NCBI GenBank assembly: GCA_046290675.1
Contig: JBKAHA010000009.1
Coordinates: forward strand, 62,001-126,000
DNA: 64,000 bases
From: Aureliella sp046290675
Lineage (GTDB): Bacteria; Planctomycetota; Planctomycetia; Pirellulales; Pirellulaceae
Direction of reading: 5' to 3'
In this document: in pieces, positions 27,001 to 30,134 of the stretch
Layout: the number at the start of each line of letters is the position of its first letter
Position numbering within the stretch: position 1 is the first letter of the stretch
Position numbers and translations under genes: made by a program
The notes under the pieces: model-generated
Database searches by the model: none
Told to the model about the DNA's origin: nothing
Seen by the model: only the letters and a program-made list of their open reading frames with translations

Positions 27001-27852
27001 CAGCGTGTTGGTGACGGTGTAGGTTGCGAAGACTTGCTCCCACGACGCTTGCGTTGCTTGGCTGATCGCGGTGGTCGATTCAATGGAGCCGACGATGTAC
27101 TCGAACTCCCAGTCACCACCCAGGTCGGCATGCCCAGTCCGATCGTCGCTGGCTGCCACATCGGCACCGGATAGTTCCGCGATGGACTCCACCAAGGTTT
27201 CGCCCTCGCCGCTCGCCAAATCGCATCCGTAGAAGAGCAAGTCCGCGTTCTCATCGAGCGCATCGGCCCAAGTCGCAATCTGGCCAGCATAGCCGTCGAT
27301 GGTATCGTTGCTGAGCACGGTGCCGCCCAATCGGACTTGGCCTTCGGCTCCGTGCGAGACAATGTGGACTGCGTCGATATCAGTGAGTACCGAAAGCGTG
27401 CTCGTGATCTGATCCACACCGTCTCGATCATTTGTCAAAAAGACCACTTCGATGTCGAGTTTCGGAGCGTCGAGCGACATCAAGTCTTCGAGCAGATCGT
27501 GAAAGTTCTCGACATCCTGATCGATGAAGTAGATTTCTCTTCGTACGGTTGGGTCCAGCGGTTCTCGGCCGGCCAAGGCCAATTGCCTCGGATCCAATTT
27601 CTCTGGTTCGGATTCGGTTTGGTCCGTGTTATTCGCCGTGTCGACTGCACTTAGGTCGGTCTCACCCAGTTCATTCGCATCGACCAAATCGACCAGAGAG
27701 GGGTCAAACATGCCTGGGTCTCCTAGTGGGGAGACACTGTACATGATGCGCTCTTCTAACTGGTACGCAGTAATCTTCGGCTTCTCGGGCTTGGCTTTCG
27801 GCCGAGAGGTAATGAGAAGTTGGTCAATGGTCTTCAGTAGCTTGATGAGCAT
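1..27852 (-). CDS. Giant multidomain adhesin/lectin-like surface protein, partial (C-terminus beyond window)
   Basis: This frame stays open from the ATG at 27852 to base 1, giving at least 9,284 codons with no stop in the window. Residues 32-39 read LEERIMYS, a planctomycete N-terminal motif; no ordinary hydrophobic signal peptide is visible. Residues about 105-258 form a DUF4347 domain (motifs SHGAEG and FYGCDLASG). Residues about 275-700 are parallel beta-helix repeats. Then follow about ten LamG/concanavalin-like modules, five C-type lectin domains (about 1085-1221, 1732-1868, 2265-2388, 4272-4418, 4925-5071), RTX-like glycine/aspartate repeats near 2190-2260 and 2400-2455, RFD..G repeats (2484-3254), a VCBS-like unit, an L-type lectin domain (about 6028-6225) and more than a dozen cadherin-like repeats (DNAGGRFAI...GEITVADGSLLD). 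A role in adhesion or glycan binding at the cell surface is inferred from the domains. The secretion route is unknown. The start has no clear Shine-Dalgarno. Confidence 0.9.
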   Translation of the reverse strand, partial: MLIKLLKTIDQLLITSRPKAKPEKPKITAYQLEERIMYSVSPLGDPGMFDPSLVDLVDANELGETDLSAVDTANNTDQTESEPEKLDPRQLALAGREPLDPTVRREIYFIDQDVENFHDLLEDLMSLDAPKLDIEVVFLTNDRDGVDQITSTLSVLTDIDAVHIVSHGAEGQVRLGGTVLSNDTIDGYAGQIATWADALDENADLLFYGCDLASGEGETLVESIAELSGADVAASDDRTGHADLGGDWEFEYIVGSIESTTAISQATQASWEQVFATYTVTNTLDDGSVGSLRWAITQANANAGADTIEFNIAGSGTQIINIASALPTITDQVTIDGTTQTGWTEGSFLPIVIDGNDGAFDGLHFSSTADGSEVRGLVIRDFGFNPIDIGSGADNITIAGNFLGAFDSSGAYVSGEEVGGAIIYGQGSNATIGGNTVADRNLISGGPNGIVFNGATGGVIAGNYIGTDVTGNTVIDLTFDGVRLENGTTGVTIGGSTSAHGNVIVSTSNQVDISGETSDGNIVQSNLIGVSADGLTNLNVSTSTSGSAVYISGGADNTQIIGNTIAGARYAGIELDAGTTNDGTIIQGNIIGTDSTGTLNWGHGENGILVEQATNTIIGGVNAGEGNVIAFSGQVTAIYGAGISVQDGGSGNTIRGNSIYSNAYIGIDLSAGNVADGATPNDSGDVDTGSNNLQNWAVLTSASIADNGTFSFELDTSTLQNRAYYVDFYASTDRDGGQVEGARYLGTWSGITDGTPEIDTLSGITLNPGEYITTVTTDVFNAESSEFSNYAVATDSDAGGAAPSDLLTTATSEGGLSINNDGGDDTYLIADDGDAILGGLTSLSVETQFSVMPSSGVTTLVSYHSSTGGDELRININANGSLGINISNSPIVLSGIDYYAAVNDGLLHSLAITWSNSGQLDVYFDGALVDSVSGYSSGQTINSDGVLILGQEQDRVGGAFDSAQALNGTLYDIRVFNDVRSAGEIAASYRSDLPFDEAGMVANWRFDQLSSDNVVLDAVGGNNLTVKHTSESGFTASEASLTFGVDENAIDGTVVGSVSGVDAEREAQIASLLAADPNLRYSAETGKFYQLVQTDVTWAFADFAAQATDLDGVSGQLGTIRSAAEQEYFTGWFTELNDQIWLGGSDATVEGEWRWQEGDANADQFWQGTGNGYNPDNSYTNWRNTSEPNAGTDEDNLILWQADGGWNDANNSVTASYVIEWNADEVLDVTQSVTYSIQSQTVSGAFEIDADTGKIRVADGTLLDADTLATHTITVRVTDTATPTANTYDEAFTISLNNLVEDNSAPTDLSSGIELNTDGGNDAYLQTSNPEAFLQGLTEMTVEVSFSDLETPAVRSTLYSFLDSGYTERLAINADGTIEWAGLTTSGSYSQLFDGGHHHVGFTWDNDSSQIHVYVDGEFAETIANPYNGSYVIADGSFAIGQDLPNGGGFDPDSAFQGTLHDFRIWNEVRSEAEIALNYQNKFDSGSLPSGLIANWQMDGFNGSNEVVDVVSGNNLGIGHATGTGFIASTPVEDLHISENATDGASVGFVVPSDPDAAQDIVSDGLFTEGPNPGAYTDYSAGQSFGDWTVRSGTVSHHGTETELSPLGGYTVDLNGSSAGGIYQTLTTEAGRQYQVVFEMSGHWGGGDAVKDIRVSADGQSQDFSMTQPSGWSTSNMLFSTQSFTFTATDSSTDLDFLSLDNNGVWWGPVIGDVRVIEIPQAVNTILNNDPTLSYDAATGKFYRLVSTITQPLDAINAATSATLNGVTGQLAMIRSAYENDLMRAFAEQMGGDVLLGGRDATTEGDWYYLDGSTESEQFSTGSTAEAGYYTNWKVGEPNGTTGENQLAIRPDGEWQDVPDNQSRAYVIEWDASQVLSSFTFEIADQDSSGPLFAIDPSTGEVRLANPTAPDSYTDHIAWIDSSDGATLTLSGSEVDGATDKTGNGNNAGQVTAGPTLVAGGMNGLDAMQFDGVDDRLTFSNSGTLNTQDYTEKSTTLVFKSSADIATRQIIYEQGGASNGLNVYIESGKLYAGFWSETQGWNGEWLSTDITQSTSYVVTSTYDSVTGSIALHVNGSLVDEGTTPVILNDHTGDIAMGMVFGHTKFHDGDFTGNEAHFFSGMVGELSLNNTALAGDQVVDLHAHMMNKWIGTPTQLDYETAASHAPTIQVTDAAGNSYREQVTITVDDASDVIHDLSDGSDDGVIVGRDDDNVIYGGNADGTADGGAAIDDDIDAGGGSDTIYAGDGADTIDADDVTVAEVLAADPTLTYNESTGKFYKLITTTASWDDAKVDADGSSVLGIQGRLVQVNSAPENTFVNTLAAGNAIWLGASDTGHQDAYVWTDGTPVTYENFAAGQPADAAWADGLEMLADGTWNDLDENQLRAYIIEFDPTSNDDTVIGGAGDDIIEGGIGTDTAVYTGNAADYTITDNGNGTWTVTDSVGSRDGSDTLSGVEQFKFADQTYDTTTASFNQSPNDITLEAPGDDLVAQPIETIQTYTGFSNSYQQIITRDDGGYFLVYSDYDFSSAWDFKAQRYDADGNAIGEAFLVDRNMLGGSQYWIDVEQIDNGNWVLTWRRDSSGGVFAKIVDQDFNEVTARFRVETTTADLRYEPDVAATGDGGFAIAWQQRIDENSDGYYDYWDIYAQKFDASGNKIGSEIVVTDVTHHQTDASVAGFGDGTFMVTWQADNTADGSSSAIKGRLFNADGTAQGAEFVVNTTTSGWQGDPEMVALDSNRVLVVYRSPDTNSYGYFGKVYNADGSVAIDEFQLNENDIGDNYWAGVNHLNDGGFVLTYASTADGTNRSIHAVRFDSAGNRVGNEWTVGAHTFDYQQRLPAVAQASDGELIFAWQKTSHSTQATATNDKIFHQHFDLSGNATTEILETETFTQVADLRVDASTLASGGHVVVWRNTGYEPSGGTSWGVFAQIYDAAGNPVGAHIPLAANQGGDEHHVEVAGLPGGGFVATWQEAGDGSSWGIKVARYDASGNQLSETFANTHTTLQQEMSAVATAPDGSFVVSWRSLDQISASSNWDTYIQRFDASGNPVGTETLVSQTFDSSDQREPALAIADDGTTLVTWMDSSALDGSGWAIVGRRFDANGDPIGNEFVINEFNSSTQSEPRVEKLSDGRFIVTWHSWGGDTSRYASFARILNADGSFAGSEFLINQSTAGDQYWPEVAALNNGGFVVTYLGSGDGQSYAVWGRTFDASGAPTSDEFRVSDIPNGWGVKPVVTTRGDGSIIFAWTAYDPDNGTALQQRVFTPGLLESTEVGAVLGTFVATDPDTPESFTYEMVASDTNDFELIGDQLVVKAGATFDAENDPPRSVTIRVTDSVGNTFDKVFVINPKPVNDAPTDISFMPNAVNENAASGFSLGSAVAADPDLNDTITYSLDDDYGGAFTIDGSTGEVTVNTAGVLDFEAHQTVTLTIRATDAEGLFRAEDFTINVTDFDEVPTMLGSYEIVADYRDDFSDTAIPTGWQYLWNAPDGWVAGGAAGNPNTGEIGDPTNYVSLIDAGSDWRADGDTDYTNNAPARYANLSATGGHPGSGTEQYAGHDRYVIAAYTVAESGDYSIIDSFLNDAGGDFSGFELLIHVNSDAPILVQNGYETTQSFDIDLGSLSAGDTIYVALGPDGSDFFDTFEWDFSIAKEVTATIDENSADGTVVTTLATTDDPDDTHTYALIDDAGGRFAFDPNTGIVTVADGSLLNYELATRHDITIRVTDGNSQFSDIVHTVQVGDVNESPIDIAVGSGINLVANGSFETQTSGPGQDIAPDGWAVTGGAGAYNDASRASDGTGSVVFHGWGAGAGGTLSQTINTQIGQTYTLTFDMAEHNLAGSPTADTALRVEAISGGSSVLDTVAVDVTPEGFGSNAAGYRTYTYTFTATGNTTELRFTDQSTGLSGSTDLDFDNVAVRVAAPSIVESATDGTHVGWARGIDTDSGAVLTYSLTDNAGGRFAINSSTGEITVADSSLLDFDTAKSHDITVRVSDGSLTHDETITIAIEDALAASATTGGGLSINEDGGNDAYLQADDGDAIFGGRTSLSLEVRGSFSSLNFPYLIDYATTSQSNEFAILESSDSIRVLIGGVGHTFSNSHPELYDGSVNTIGVTWNGATGDLSLYVNGVHSETVNNFQTGYTIGSGGTLVLGADQDSPGGSFATNQMAQVTYHDVRIFDDVRSANEIAASYRSDLPYDEAGMLANWRFRDLSADGVTTNAVSGNNLTVKHVMEAGFTASEASLTLGVDENAIDGTVVGSVSGVDAEREAQIASLLAADPDLRYSAETGKFYKVVTTAMDWDVAETNAMSSNLNSVGGELAVIRSAAEQAVLAGLAQDAGIELWLGGTDSTVEGEWRWRESGSDGELFWAGQTDGYAPNGAFQNWISSNQPDNLGGTQHYLAIRPNGDWDDETLIGGSNGSIIQWNADDVLDATQAITYSIQSQSVAGAFEIDASTGEIRVADGTLLDADTLATHTVTVRSTDVDSNTVDEDFTISLNNLVEDNNAPTDLSSGIELNTDGGNNAYLETTNASAILGGLTSVTVETMVSFDDTNQHILFNYTTTTYNDAFHLQQAGNHLRLGINGNLYDFTGIDYSALKDGAPHAIALSWDNTNGDVAIYIDGELVETATGIGTGLVIDTDASNSLTLGMDTDIPSGSYQSSQTFRGTFYDFRLWNDVRSEAEVSLNYQQKFDSGSLPSGLIANWQMDGFSGAGSNEVVDVVSGNNLTVGNATGTGFIASTPVEDLHISENATAGATVGYVVPSDPDAPQDIVIGGDFQNASGIVSAGGTIGDWNVTDGNVDAVTGFESGPLGGRGIDLNGSSLAGSIQQTLTTEIGRQYQVVFAFGGNWSGGDEIKDLRVSADGDSHDFVLEQESGATNANMLWQNRSFTFTASDTATDLSFASLDSDSAYGPVITDVRVIEIPQAVSTILNNDPTLSYDAATGKFYRFVDAGVGWNAALAGATSSQLNGVNGQLLVVESQYENDLMYAKALNADINIWLGMTDQTSEGQWVQMDGSDDGELFWSGTASGSAQNGNYANWHLDNGQPNDGAGDQDHAQLMHNVGGQWDDAIESTANAYVIEWDASEVLSSFTFEITDQDGTDGPLFTVDSSTGEIRLANPTAPDGFSNHTVWYDVSDSSSVTESSGVISALEDKTDGANDGTQAGSDSPTLADSAINGLDAMQFDGVDDRLEIANSNDINLIPFSERSVSLVFQTSSDTSSRQILFEQGGRNNGMNLYLDGGSLYGGIWTSNGSDKAFANVSVNASTTYVATLDYDGPEGKMSLYLNGNRVAVLEAVNLLGGHTGNIALGGIAQHTRYHDGWTTDDTGANLLGLIGEFSYHGQSLSGNEVVDLHAHLMNKWLGTPTTLDYETATSHNVTVQVTDAAGNSYSEVMSIAVDNGLDANQTVPGPQSVNEDQTLTFSTAGGNAVSVSDSLASANSPMQVSLSVHDGILNLSQTTGLTIVEGSNGAASLVINGTESDINAALEGMTFTPNAGFNGSVTLDMTTSLGVDLEGHYTFDGGNANDQAAGTANDGSFENQAAVVIDPERGEVLSLDGIDDAVVISPKVTFTDQVTLAAWINVPGPNQAGDTQSVISLGNNVAIFIPSNGTIEGRYRNADASTWNVTSAADVVGSGWHHVAFTVDATGQSQNFYIDGQLVASTAFTEAISQWGVGADVIGRNATPGQHLFNGLIDDARVYSRALSADEVAALAGDNTATSDQTTIEVNAIPDDLRLGQDFDGTSGDVIVTGNTVNTPNNFTVQITASPTQTIALPTESNTGSVHVSGPHAFAIAGDHGSNLWGGTDNASLGVSIGTNGVVVIEHAGSHFPPLLVYSGTIDPETEVTVVVENKTPKLFLDGVLVHTGQTSTMTNLYPSVGANAGRGIGGDASYGLFEGQLSDFRVWDSAIADGDVAGLADLARDADVSGLAYRLLSTRVDENAANGTAITSVIVDDLDPADTHTFTLLDDAGGRFSIDTNTGLLSVADGSLLNYEAASSHTITVRVTDSSGNTYDEALNIELRDLNEDPINIIAGQTPPAMTVNGDATNPSGSVYQLTPDTGGQAGAVWGDVDLSKDVTWVTRMSFGDKDASGADGIAFALQNQGNSVVGGTGLNFGVGGISDAFGIKFDTWENAAHNEPVGTDFSQFFVDGMVNPGDEVFDDFNAHNNLEDGLWHDVVISWDASTNTLSYSLDGVDIDSITYDIVANEFGGDSTVFFGFAAGTGSASNLHQVEFVTMQTSSLSVDENASNGTVVGVAGGIDPDVGDTLTYSLTNDSEGRFAIDANTGVITVADGSKLNHEFFESHNITVEVSDGALTYSETFTIDVGDVAETPQGIIVESPTVLLDENFDDGNADGWTLTSDLSVIDNQLVSTGNLPDRTAIWNDAAAASWTDYTVSADLDLRDDDGQGVMLRVQDSDNYIRIEIASSTTQLTASRVVAGTRTELATVGSVIQQAVGHNVVSGTYRLTVHAVGDTYSVELNGTEVLTFTDSTFSSGTVGLYAGAQHGGRWDNIKVTAAPVTVAENSANDTIVGYARGLDQDAGDTLAYSLLDNAGGRFAINSATGEITVADGSLLDYETATSHDITIQVSDGTGSTTESLTIELADGVEPAQSVPGAQSVNEDEVLTFSSAGGNAVTVSDTFAGTEAPLQVRLSVNDGVLNLSGLTGITIVEGANGSNSLVINGTETNINAALEGMTFTPDADFNGAVTLNMQTSLGVDQEGFYTFEGGNANDQSAGTANDGVFAGDATTTFDGTRGEVLLLDGTGDYVQISGEMGTPANVTLAAWVNLDSADGEVINIGGSVFLRADYTTASRGLQFSFHDGTAFRPTFSDDLIAGTGWHHVAGTFDDATKTASVYLDGVLVAQETYANSISYNGGQTYIGSNQGTSFYLDGMIDDARVYSRALSSDEIAALVAEQPTTVGPDLTQTFDATGGDYTATNLLFIHDDFGGITSTGTISSLQIGPDSNSTPIDFDLLVLRPNGSSFDVVHRVSLTDADILSTDGNGIRTLNIGTLDVQAGDVIGHWAAGGAGSIPYSLGSGGSTGWSSYAGSSLDVGDTVQESTTSTQARIYGLNVNFVPAPATTSDSVEITVSAVNDAPQFTTSVAIANHSFESQVLADAGSTNTSIDGWTKTGTHTGVWNPIFAAYSSEAPDGENVAFIDDGGTISQTTDAVFSADLSYDLTVAVGDAKSGEAVGWEIRLYAGTQLLGSVSNADFDPPDDSFTDVTLSLSAADLAAFSGFYGENIRVELYDDGGSANAHFDNVRLTQTGANVQTPAVTFVEDGPAITLDADVSIFDQELSDVDDFSGASILLVRNGGANSDDVFSATGSLGALSQAGSLTYGGTTIGTVTTNSGGTLLLTFNSNATQPLVNSTLQSIAYSNSSHVPPASVQIDWTFSDGNTTDAQGTGGALEATGSTTVNITATNDDVVAVADSSTAIEAGGTANATAGDNANGNVLANDTDADRPNLLSYTESFDPAPWITGAAITPNAETAPDGSMTADLIDFTSLAPNSQDVWVNLGVDPSGNTYTFSVYVKGTVGETMSIRLDQAGIDGEATMHTFDGTWQRISITRTFPESGSPADLYARFGSRPLSGATQGTAVQFYAWGAQLEIGGTMNDYVPVTGAATESKTVVGVVAGPAASAVGSVGASVTGTYGSVTINANGDYVYAVDENNTAVQALRNNGDTLTDTFSYTVQDSGGAESTTQLSITIEGQNDAPDAIVPATYLSTLTPTAESNVHNGLKTDINYVETGDVVLDGVTYSRALTTHAPSSGVGYVDYDVGGATSFKATLGIDDAASSGGDVIYRVYVDSVLQFTSPTVGINTAPIDIDIDTTGASTIRLEVDKADANNHSDHSVWANARFEGGTVELAVDENVANGTVVGSVNRNDVDWGDNATYTLTNDAGGRFAIDSDTGEITVADGTKLDHEFADSHTVRIQATDADGETFLQDLTISIGDVNETPLAAYTGSQSIAIGNASFDDTTLGEAQYNRSVPSWTVTGDAGHWNPATNAYSSGVGTDGDNVGYVKPGGSLSQTLGDNFDSTLDYELQVDVGNRLDDASIEDYRIRLYAGSTVVGEFLGSNGDIDSWGTATIFVDGDSFAANDGEALSIELALISGTQVNFDNLRLTAYSSTASVNENAVDGSTVTTLTGIDPDDGAVVTFNMTDTAGGRFAIDTNTGEITVADGSLLDFETASSHDVTVEISDGTNTITETYTIVVDNLNEAPVDIIAQTDDGVTDVQDDFDGGSLNGADWSVNLDGPIGSPDVSVSGGNAVLSERGYLNYATEIDPIVDDGIRIETRIQLTSNDIFRIVTRGTGTPSGGFGEVSSGLTFTINNQYDNIAIDGRGALSVDPASAEFVINSAAWYDVTVIDDGFNLVLQIEEVGNTSNSQTIRTTSSSSSATNVISFYNREQSGSTTWMDSVSIESGFSTLGNNLSVDENAANGTVVGLAGGVDLDYGDTLTYSLTNNAGGRFAIDSSTGEITVAKSGNLDFEDFASHDITIQVEDSQGLTYTEVVTIDLNDVAEAPLGIVVGSPEVLLEDDFSDGNADGWNLPAGWSVVDEEIQSNSNNSNLQARWTDAEALAWTDYSFSADLNLRDDDIQGIAVRVQDDDNQIRVMLQGNTGNLYVDRIVGGVGTRIHQLTDIIPTTGNSTGLGLLNLTVHAVGDQFTVEIDGNEVLSVSDSTFASGTVGLYGTAQAGGSGWDNIKVTTAPVVVLENAVDGTVVAQATGIDRDAGTTLTYSLTDNAGGRFAIDSSTGEITVADGSLLDYETATSHDVTIQVSDGTGTASEALTIELTDTAEPFQTVPGAQNVNEDEVLTFSSGNGNAVTVSDTFAGAEVPLQVSLSVNDGVLNLSGLTGITIVEGADGSGSLVIDGTESDINAALDGMTFSPDADFNGSVTLDMKTSLSADLKGHYTFDGGNANDQAAGTSDNGSFNGDAATVTDPERGQVLSLDGDGDSVQISGRFSDPTDLSFAAWVNLSAADTGGAELISLGGAVGLRLDEVFGSNGVSFHFYDGAAFQRVYSGEFIEGTGWRHVAVTFDDVNNIQHLYLDGELAATGTFTNSIDYSGRGSDTFIGANGNTNPSYDFNGLIDDARIYTRALTAEEIVALARPDFATVLFADSFDRSDNEDINASNAGQSGTVGAQDWVEVEGSNGSGGGWEIEGNQLKGGDNFAGGGVTSAYVDRNFTDAEILDAGGFSVSVDLEGYSSGGTGRYIGIGVGQSKAELDSGGGVVAVSDLLVGYQWTSETHLDMFESGVRVAEVDISSYPVDQTMRVDYFFTDFNAGSTVN
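530..2600 (-). repeat. Second internal block duplication, copy 2
   Basis: Collinear with 7130-9170 at an offset of about 6.6 kb. Matching landmarks include the NEDEVLTFSS module (about 1150-1480 against 7760-8080) and the LamG module (530-1140 against 7130-7740). Confidence 0.75.
7130..9170 (-). repeat. Second internal block duplication, copy 1
   Basis: In protein order: a cadherin-like repeat, a jelly-roll-like module, another cadherin-like repeat, a module with the motif SVNEDEVLTFSS, and a LamG module. The same order is found at 530-2600, about 6.6 kb away. The last two modules occur a third time at about 10740-11690. Confidence 0.75.
11740..15840 (-). repeat. Internal block duplication, copy 2 (C-terminal side)
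   Basis: Collinear partner of 21340-25430, with the same eight-module order and frequent near-identical stretches. It encodes roughly 1,360 residues. Divergence is spread along the block, so the duplication is not recent. Confidence 0.8.
18090..20400 (-). repeat. Tandem RFD..G...G repeats, propeller-like
   Basis: About ten units of roughly 75-80 residues are visible. Each has a GGF(V/A)(V/I)(T/A)W strand and a Q(R/K)(F/Y)DA.G...G.E segment. Such repeats in secreted bacterial proteins resemble beta-propeller blades; the fold is inferred, not shown. Confidence 0.65.
21340..25430 (-). repeat. Internal block duplication, copy 1 (N-terminal side)
   Basis: Inside the giant gene this block encodes, in protein order, LamG, C-type lectin, cadherin-like, LamG, a jelly-roll-like module, C-type lectin, cadherin-like, LamG. 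The same order recurs about 9.6 kb further on at 11740-15840, with recognisably similar DNA at matching offsets (for example 24000-24090 against 14420-14510). Confidence 0.8.
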
Positions 27853-28298
27853 TGTGGACTCGCCTGCAGTTTGCCTAACGCACGCACTGGCATACCAATT
27901 GGTTGCTCCAGTGTGGTTGCTAGCAGGATCGTCCGATCCGTAAGAATCGGCTTCGCCTGCAAAATCGTTACGGTGTCCGCGCTCCGTCTTCGTCCGGTGA
28001 GCCTAGGACTCCACACTGAAATTTATGCCGTGATCGCGTAGACGCCGGCTCGAGCCGGGTTCAAAGAACTGACTTCTAAGGAAGCCAGGCGGTTTGGGCG
28101 GCCTATGTTGACTGGAGAGCCGCTGCAGATTAAATGCAAGAGTTCCGTTTCGAAGACGACGCGGTGGCTTCGTTTTTTCCAGCATTGAAGCGGAGGCCCA
28201 GGAGCCGGTTAAGCTGGCGGAGAAGAGCCCCTCGAAAGCATGGCTCCGAGGGGCAGATCAGATGCATTTTTCGTGACTACTTCAACAACGCAACAACG
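27853..28298. other. Intergenic region, leader of the giant gene
   Basis: No supported gene here. It lies upstream of the giant gene and downstream of the methyltransferase, both on the minus strand. It holds a perfect 14-bp palindrome, CCGGCTCGAGCCGG, at 28045-28058, about 190 bases upstream of the giant gene's start, which could be an operator, and a hairpin at 28228-28255. Confidence 0.5.
28228..28255 (-). terminator. Possible terminator hairpin after the methyltransferase
   Basis: The arms GCCCCTCG and CGAGGGGC form a perfect 8-bp stem around a 12-base loop, about 45 bases past the methyltransferase stop. No T-run follows on the minus strand, so an intrinsic terminator is only possible. 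Confidence 0.3.
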
Positions 28299-29117
28299 CT
28301 AATCGTGGTTGCGAATTCCCGTGATGATCGAATAGGGGCGTTCGACGAGGACACCGACATCGGTTCGGTGTTGCTCGTGATATTCAATGAACTCTTCTCG
28401 GAACTCGGCTGCACGTACTTTGGAAAGCGTGGGTAGCAATGATCGGATGGGACCGTAGCCGTCGCGGAATGCTTCCCATGCGTCCTCTCCCGCTCGCTCA
28501 CGGTGAAGCGAGACACCTTGCTCTACAGCTAGGTCGAATGAATTGCCTAGCAATTCATGGATGCGATCCGGGTCACACCAGGCGAATGGCGATGGGGTGC
28601 CCGTTGCGGGTTTGGGTTTGTATTTGCTGATAATGGTGAAAAGATCATGGACTCCTCCGTGGTCTGCCCATACAGCCAGTGAGATTCTTCCGCCGGGCCG
28701 ACAAACTCGGGCCAACTCGCCAGCCGCAGCGCGCTGGTCCGAGCAAAACATGATTCCAAAGGTGGAGATGACGGCATCGAATGAGGCGTCCGTGAATGTG
28801 AGCTGTTCTGCATCCCCCTGCATCCATTCGATGGTTTCGGCGGGATCCAGGCGGCGAGCAACTTCGATTGCTTCGCTACTGAGATCGACGCCGCAGACTC
28901 GAGATCCCCGCTCCGCGACCCGTCGAGCTGTCCAACCCGTTCCGGTCGCCAGATCCAGGATGCGTTCACCGCTCGTCGGGTAAAGTCGATCGACACAGTG
29001 TTCGATGGCATCAGCGATTTGGCGGCTGATGCGATCGTATTGGGAGGCGCCGCTGTCCCAAATTGCAGCTGCGGTTTCATTCTTGGACAATATGGTTGCG
29101 TTCATCGTTGCATTCAT
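28299..29117 (-). CDS. Class I SAM-dependent methyltransferase
   Basis: The protein has the Rossmann-type methyltransferase core: motif I at ILDLATGTGWTARRVAERG, an acidic ribose-binding end of strand 2 (VCGVDLSSEAIEVAR), then GDAEQLTF and DAVISTFGIMF, as in the UbiE/Methyltransf_11 group. The C-terminal third is family-specific and does not show the substrate. I chose the ATG at 29117, preceded by GAGAAG; the frame could start at 29162, and another ATG lies at 29105. It stands alone between DUF1697 and the giant gene's leader. It is probably a cytoplasmic small-molecule methyltransferase; the substrate is unknown. Confidence 0.85.
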   Translation of the reverse strand: MNATMNATILSKNETAAAIWDSGASQYDRISRQIADAIEHCVDRLYPTSGERILDLATGTGWTARRVAERGSRVCGVDLSSEAIEVARRLDPAETIEWMQGDAEQLTFTDASFDAVISTFGIMFCSDQRAAAGELARVCRPGGRISLAVWADHGGVHDLFTIISKYKPKPATGTPSPFAWCDPDRIHELLGNSFDLAVEQGVSLHRERAGEDAWEAFRDGYGPIRSLLPTLSKVRAAEFREEFIEYHEQHRTDVGVLVERPYSIITGIRNHD

Positions 29118-29337
29118 CGCTCTTCTCGCTTCAGTTCTATGACCTCGATGGCCCAGTGACATCCAAGGGCCTCAACTACCGATAGCAGCGTGAAGACTCC
29201 AGATCTGTTACACACGATCTGGCAGAGTCGTAAAGAAGCGTGAGTTTCAGGCGGTGCAGGCGGCTGGGTTGGCACCGATTACGCCAAGAGTTTCGAATGT
29301 CATTTTAAGTCGCCGTTTGCTGCCAGGGATTGCGTTT

Positions 29338-29859
29338 CTAAGACAGAGCTAGGATTGCTTTGGTGGTACGAAGGTTTCTGGCAGTAAGTGGAACACCAAG
29401 GTGCTTTTCGACCTTGGTGGCTATTTTGGATCGTGCGATCCCATTCGGCGCATGTAGATAAAAGGCGTGATCTCCCAGGGCAATTTCTTCGTCCTTCACC
29501 AGCCGTTCCTCGAGCTCGTCCATGCCAAACGACTTGGGTTTGGTTTGCCAGAAGAACAGGTGCAGATGCTTTTCATCTAACGGCTGAAAAGGACTGTTGG
29601 CTATCGCCTCTGCGACATGATGTGCCGGTTTGCAGATGACATTCACGCTAAGCTCGAACTCGGATTGAATCAGCTCTTGAATCGAGGCGGCCACCGACTT
29701 GGCGGCCTTCCTGGAGGAAAGACGCAGATTGCCACTTTGAACGTAGCTACGCACATTGGAGAATCCGGATTGCTCCAGTGCATTTCGCAGCTCTGCCATG
29801 GCCAGCTTGTTCTTTCCGCCGACATTGATGCCTCGGAGAAGCACAACCCAGTCACTCAT
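29338..29859 (-). CDS. DUF1697 family protein
   Basis: The N-terminus MSDWVVLLRGINVGGKNKL is the hallmark of DUF1697, and SYVQSGNLRLSS and AIANSPFQPL follow as in the family. The predicted product is about 173 residues, the usual length. I chose the ATG at 29859 because the family begins a few residues before LRGINVGG; in-frame ATGs at 29877 and a start at 29922 would only add a poorly conserved tail. The biochemical role of the family is not established, and the neighbours do not suggest a pathway. Confidence 0.85.
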   Translation of the reverse strand: MSDWVVLLRGINVGGKNKLAMAELRNALEQSGFSNVRSYVQSGNLRLSSRKAAKSVAASIQELIQSEFELSVNVICKPAHHVAEAIANSPFQPLDEKHLHLFFWQTKPKSFGMDELEERLVKDEEIALGDHAFYLHAPNGIARSKIATKVEKHLGVPLTARNLRTTKAILALS

Positions 29860-30134
29860 GTCGAATTCTTTTACCATCGGTGGTGAGTCTGCGGCATGTT
29901 GTTGCGTTCGCAACGAAGTCAACGACTGGGCCCTGGGAACGGGCGAACCGACCTCGTGGCAGGGTTGAATCGCGTCTCAGGATTGGACCCGCCCTCGTTA
30001 ATCTGACGGAGCGGTTTTGCGAGGGTTGCCATCTGAGCGACCTAGACGACCTACACGATCTAGAAAGGCCGGCATCCAACTTGAAATGTTGGTTCGGCCA
30101 CGCACAATCCACCACCGATAGATCATAGGGCTAG

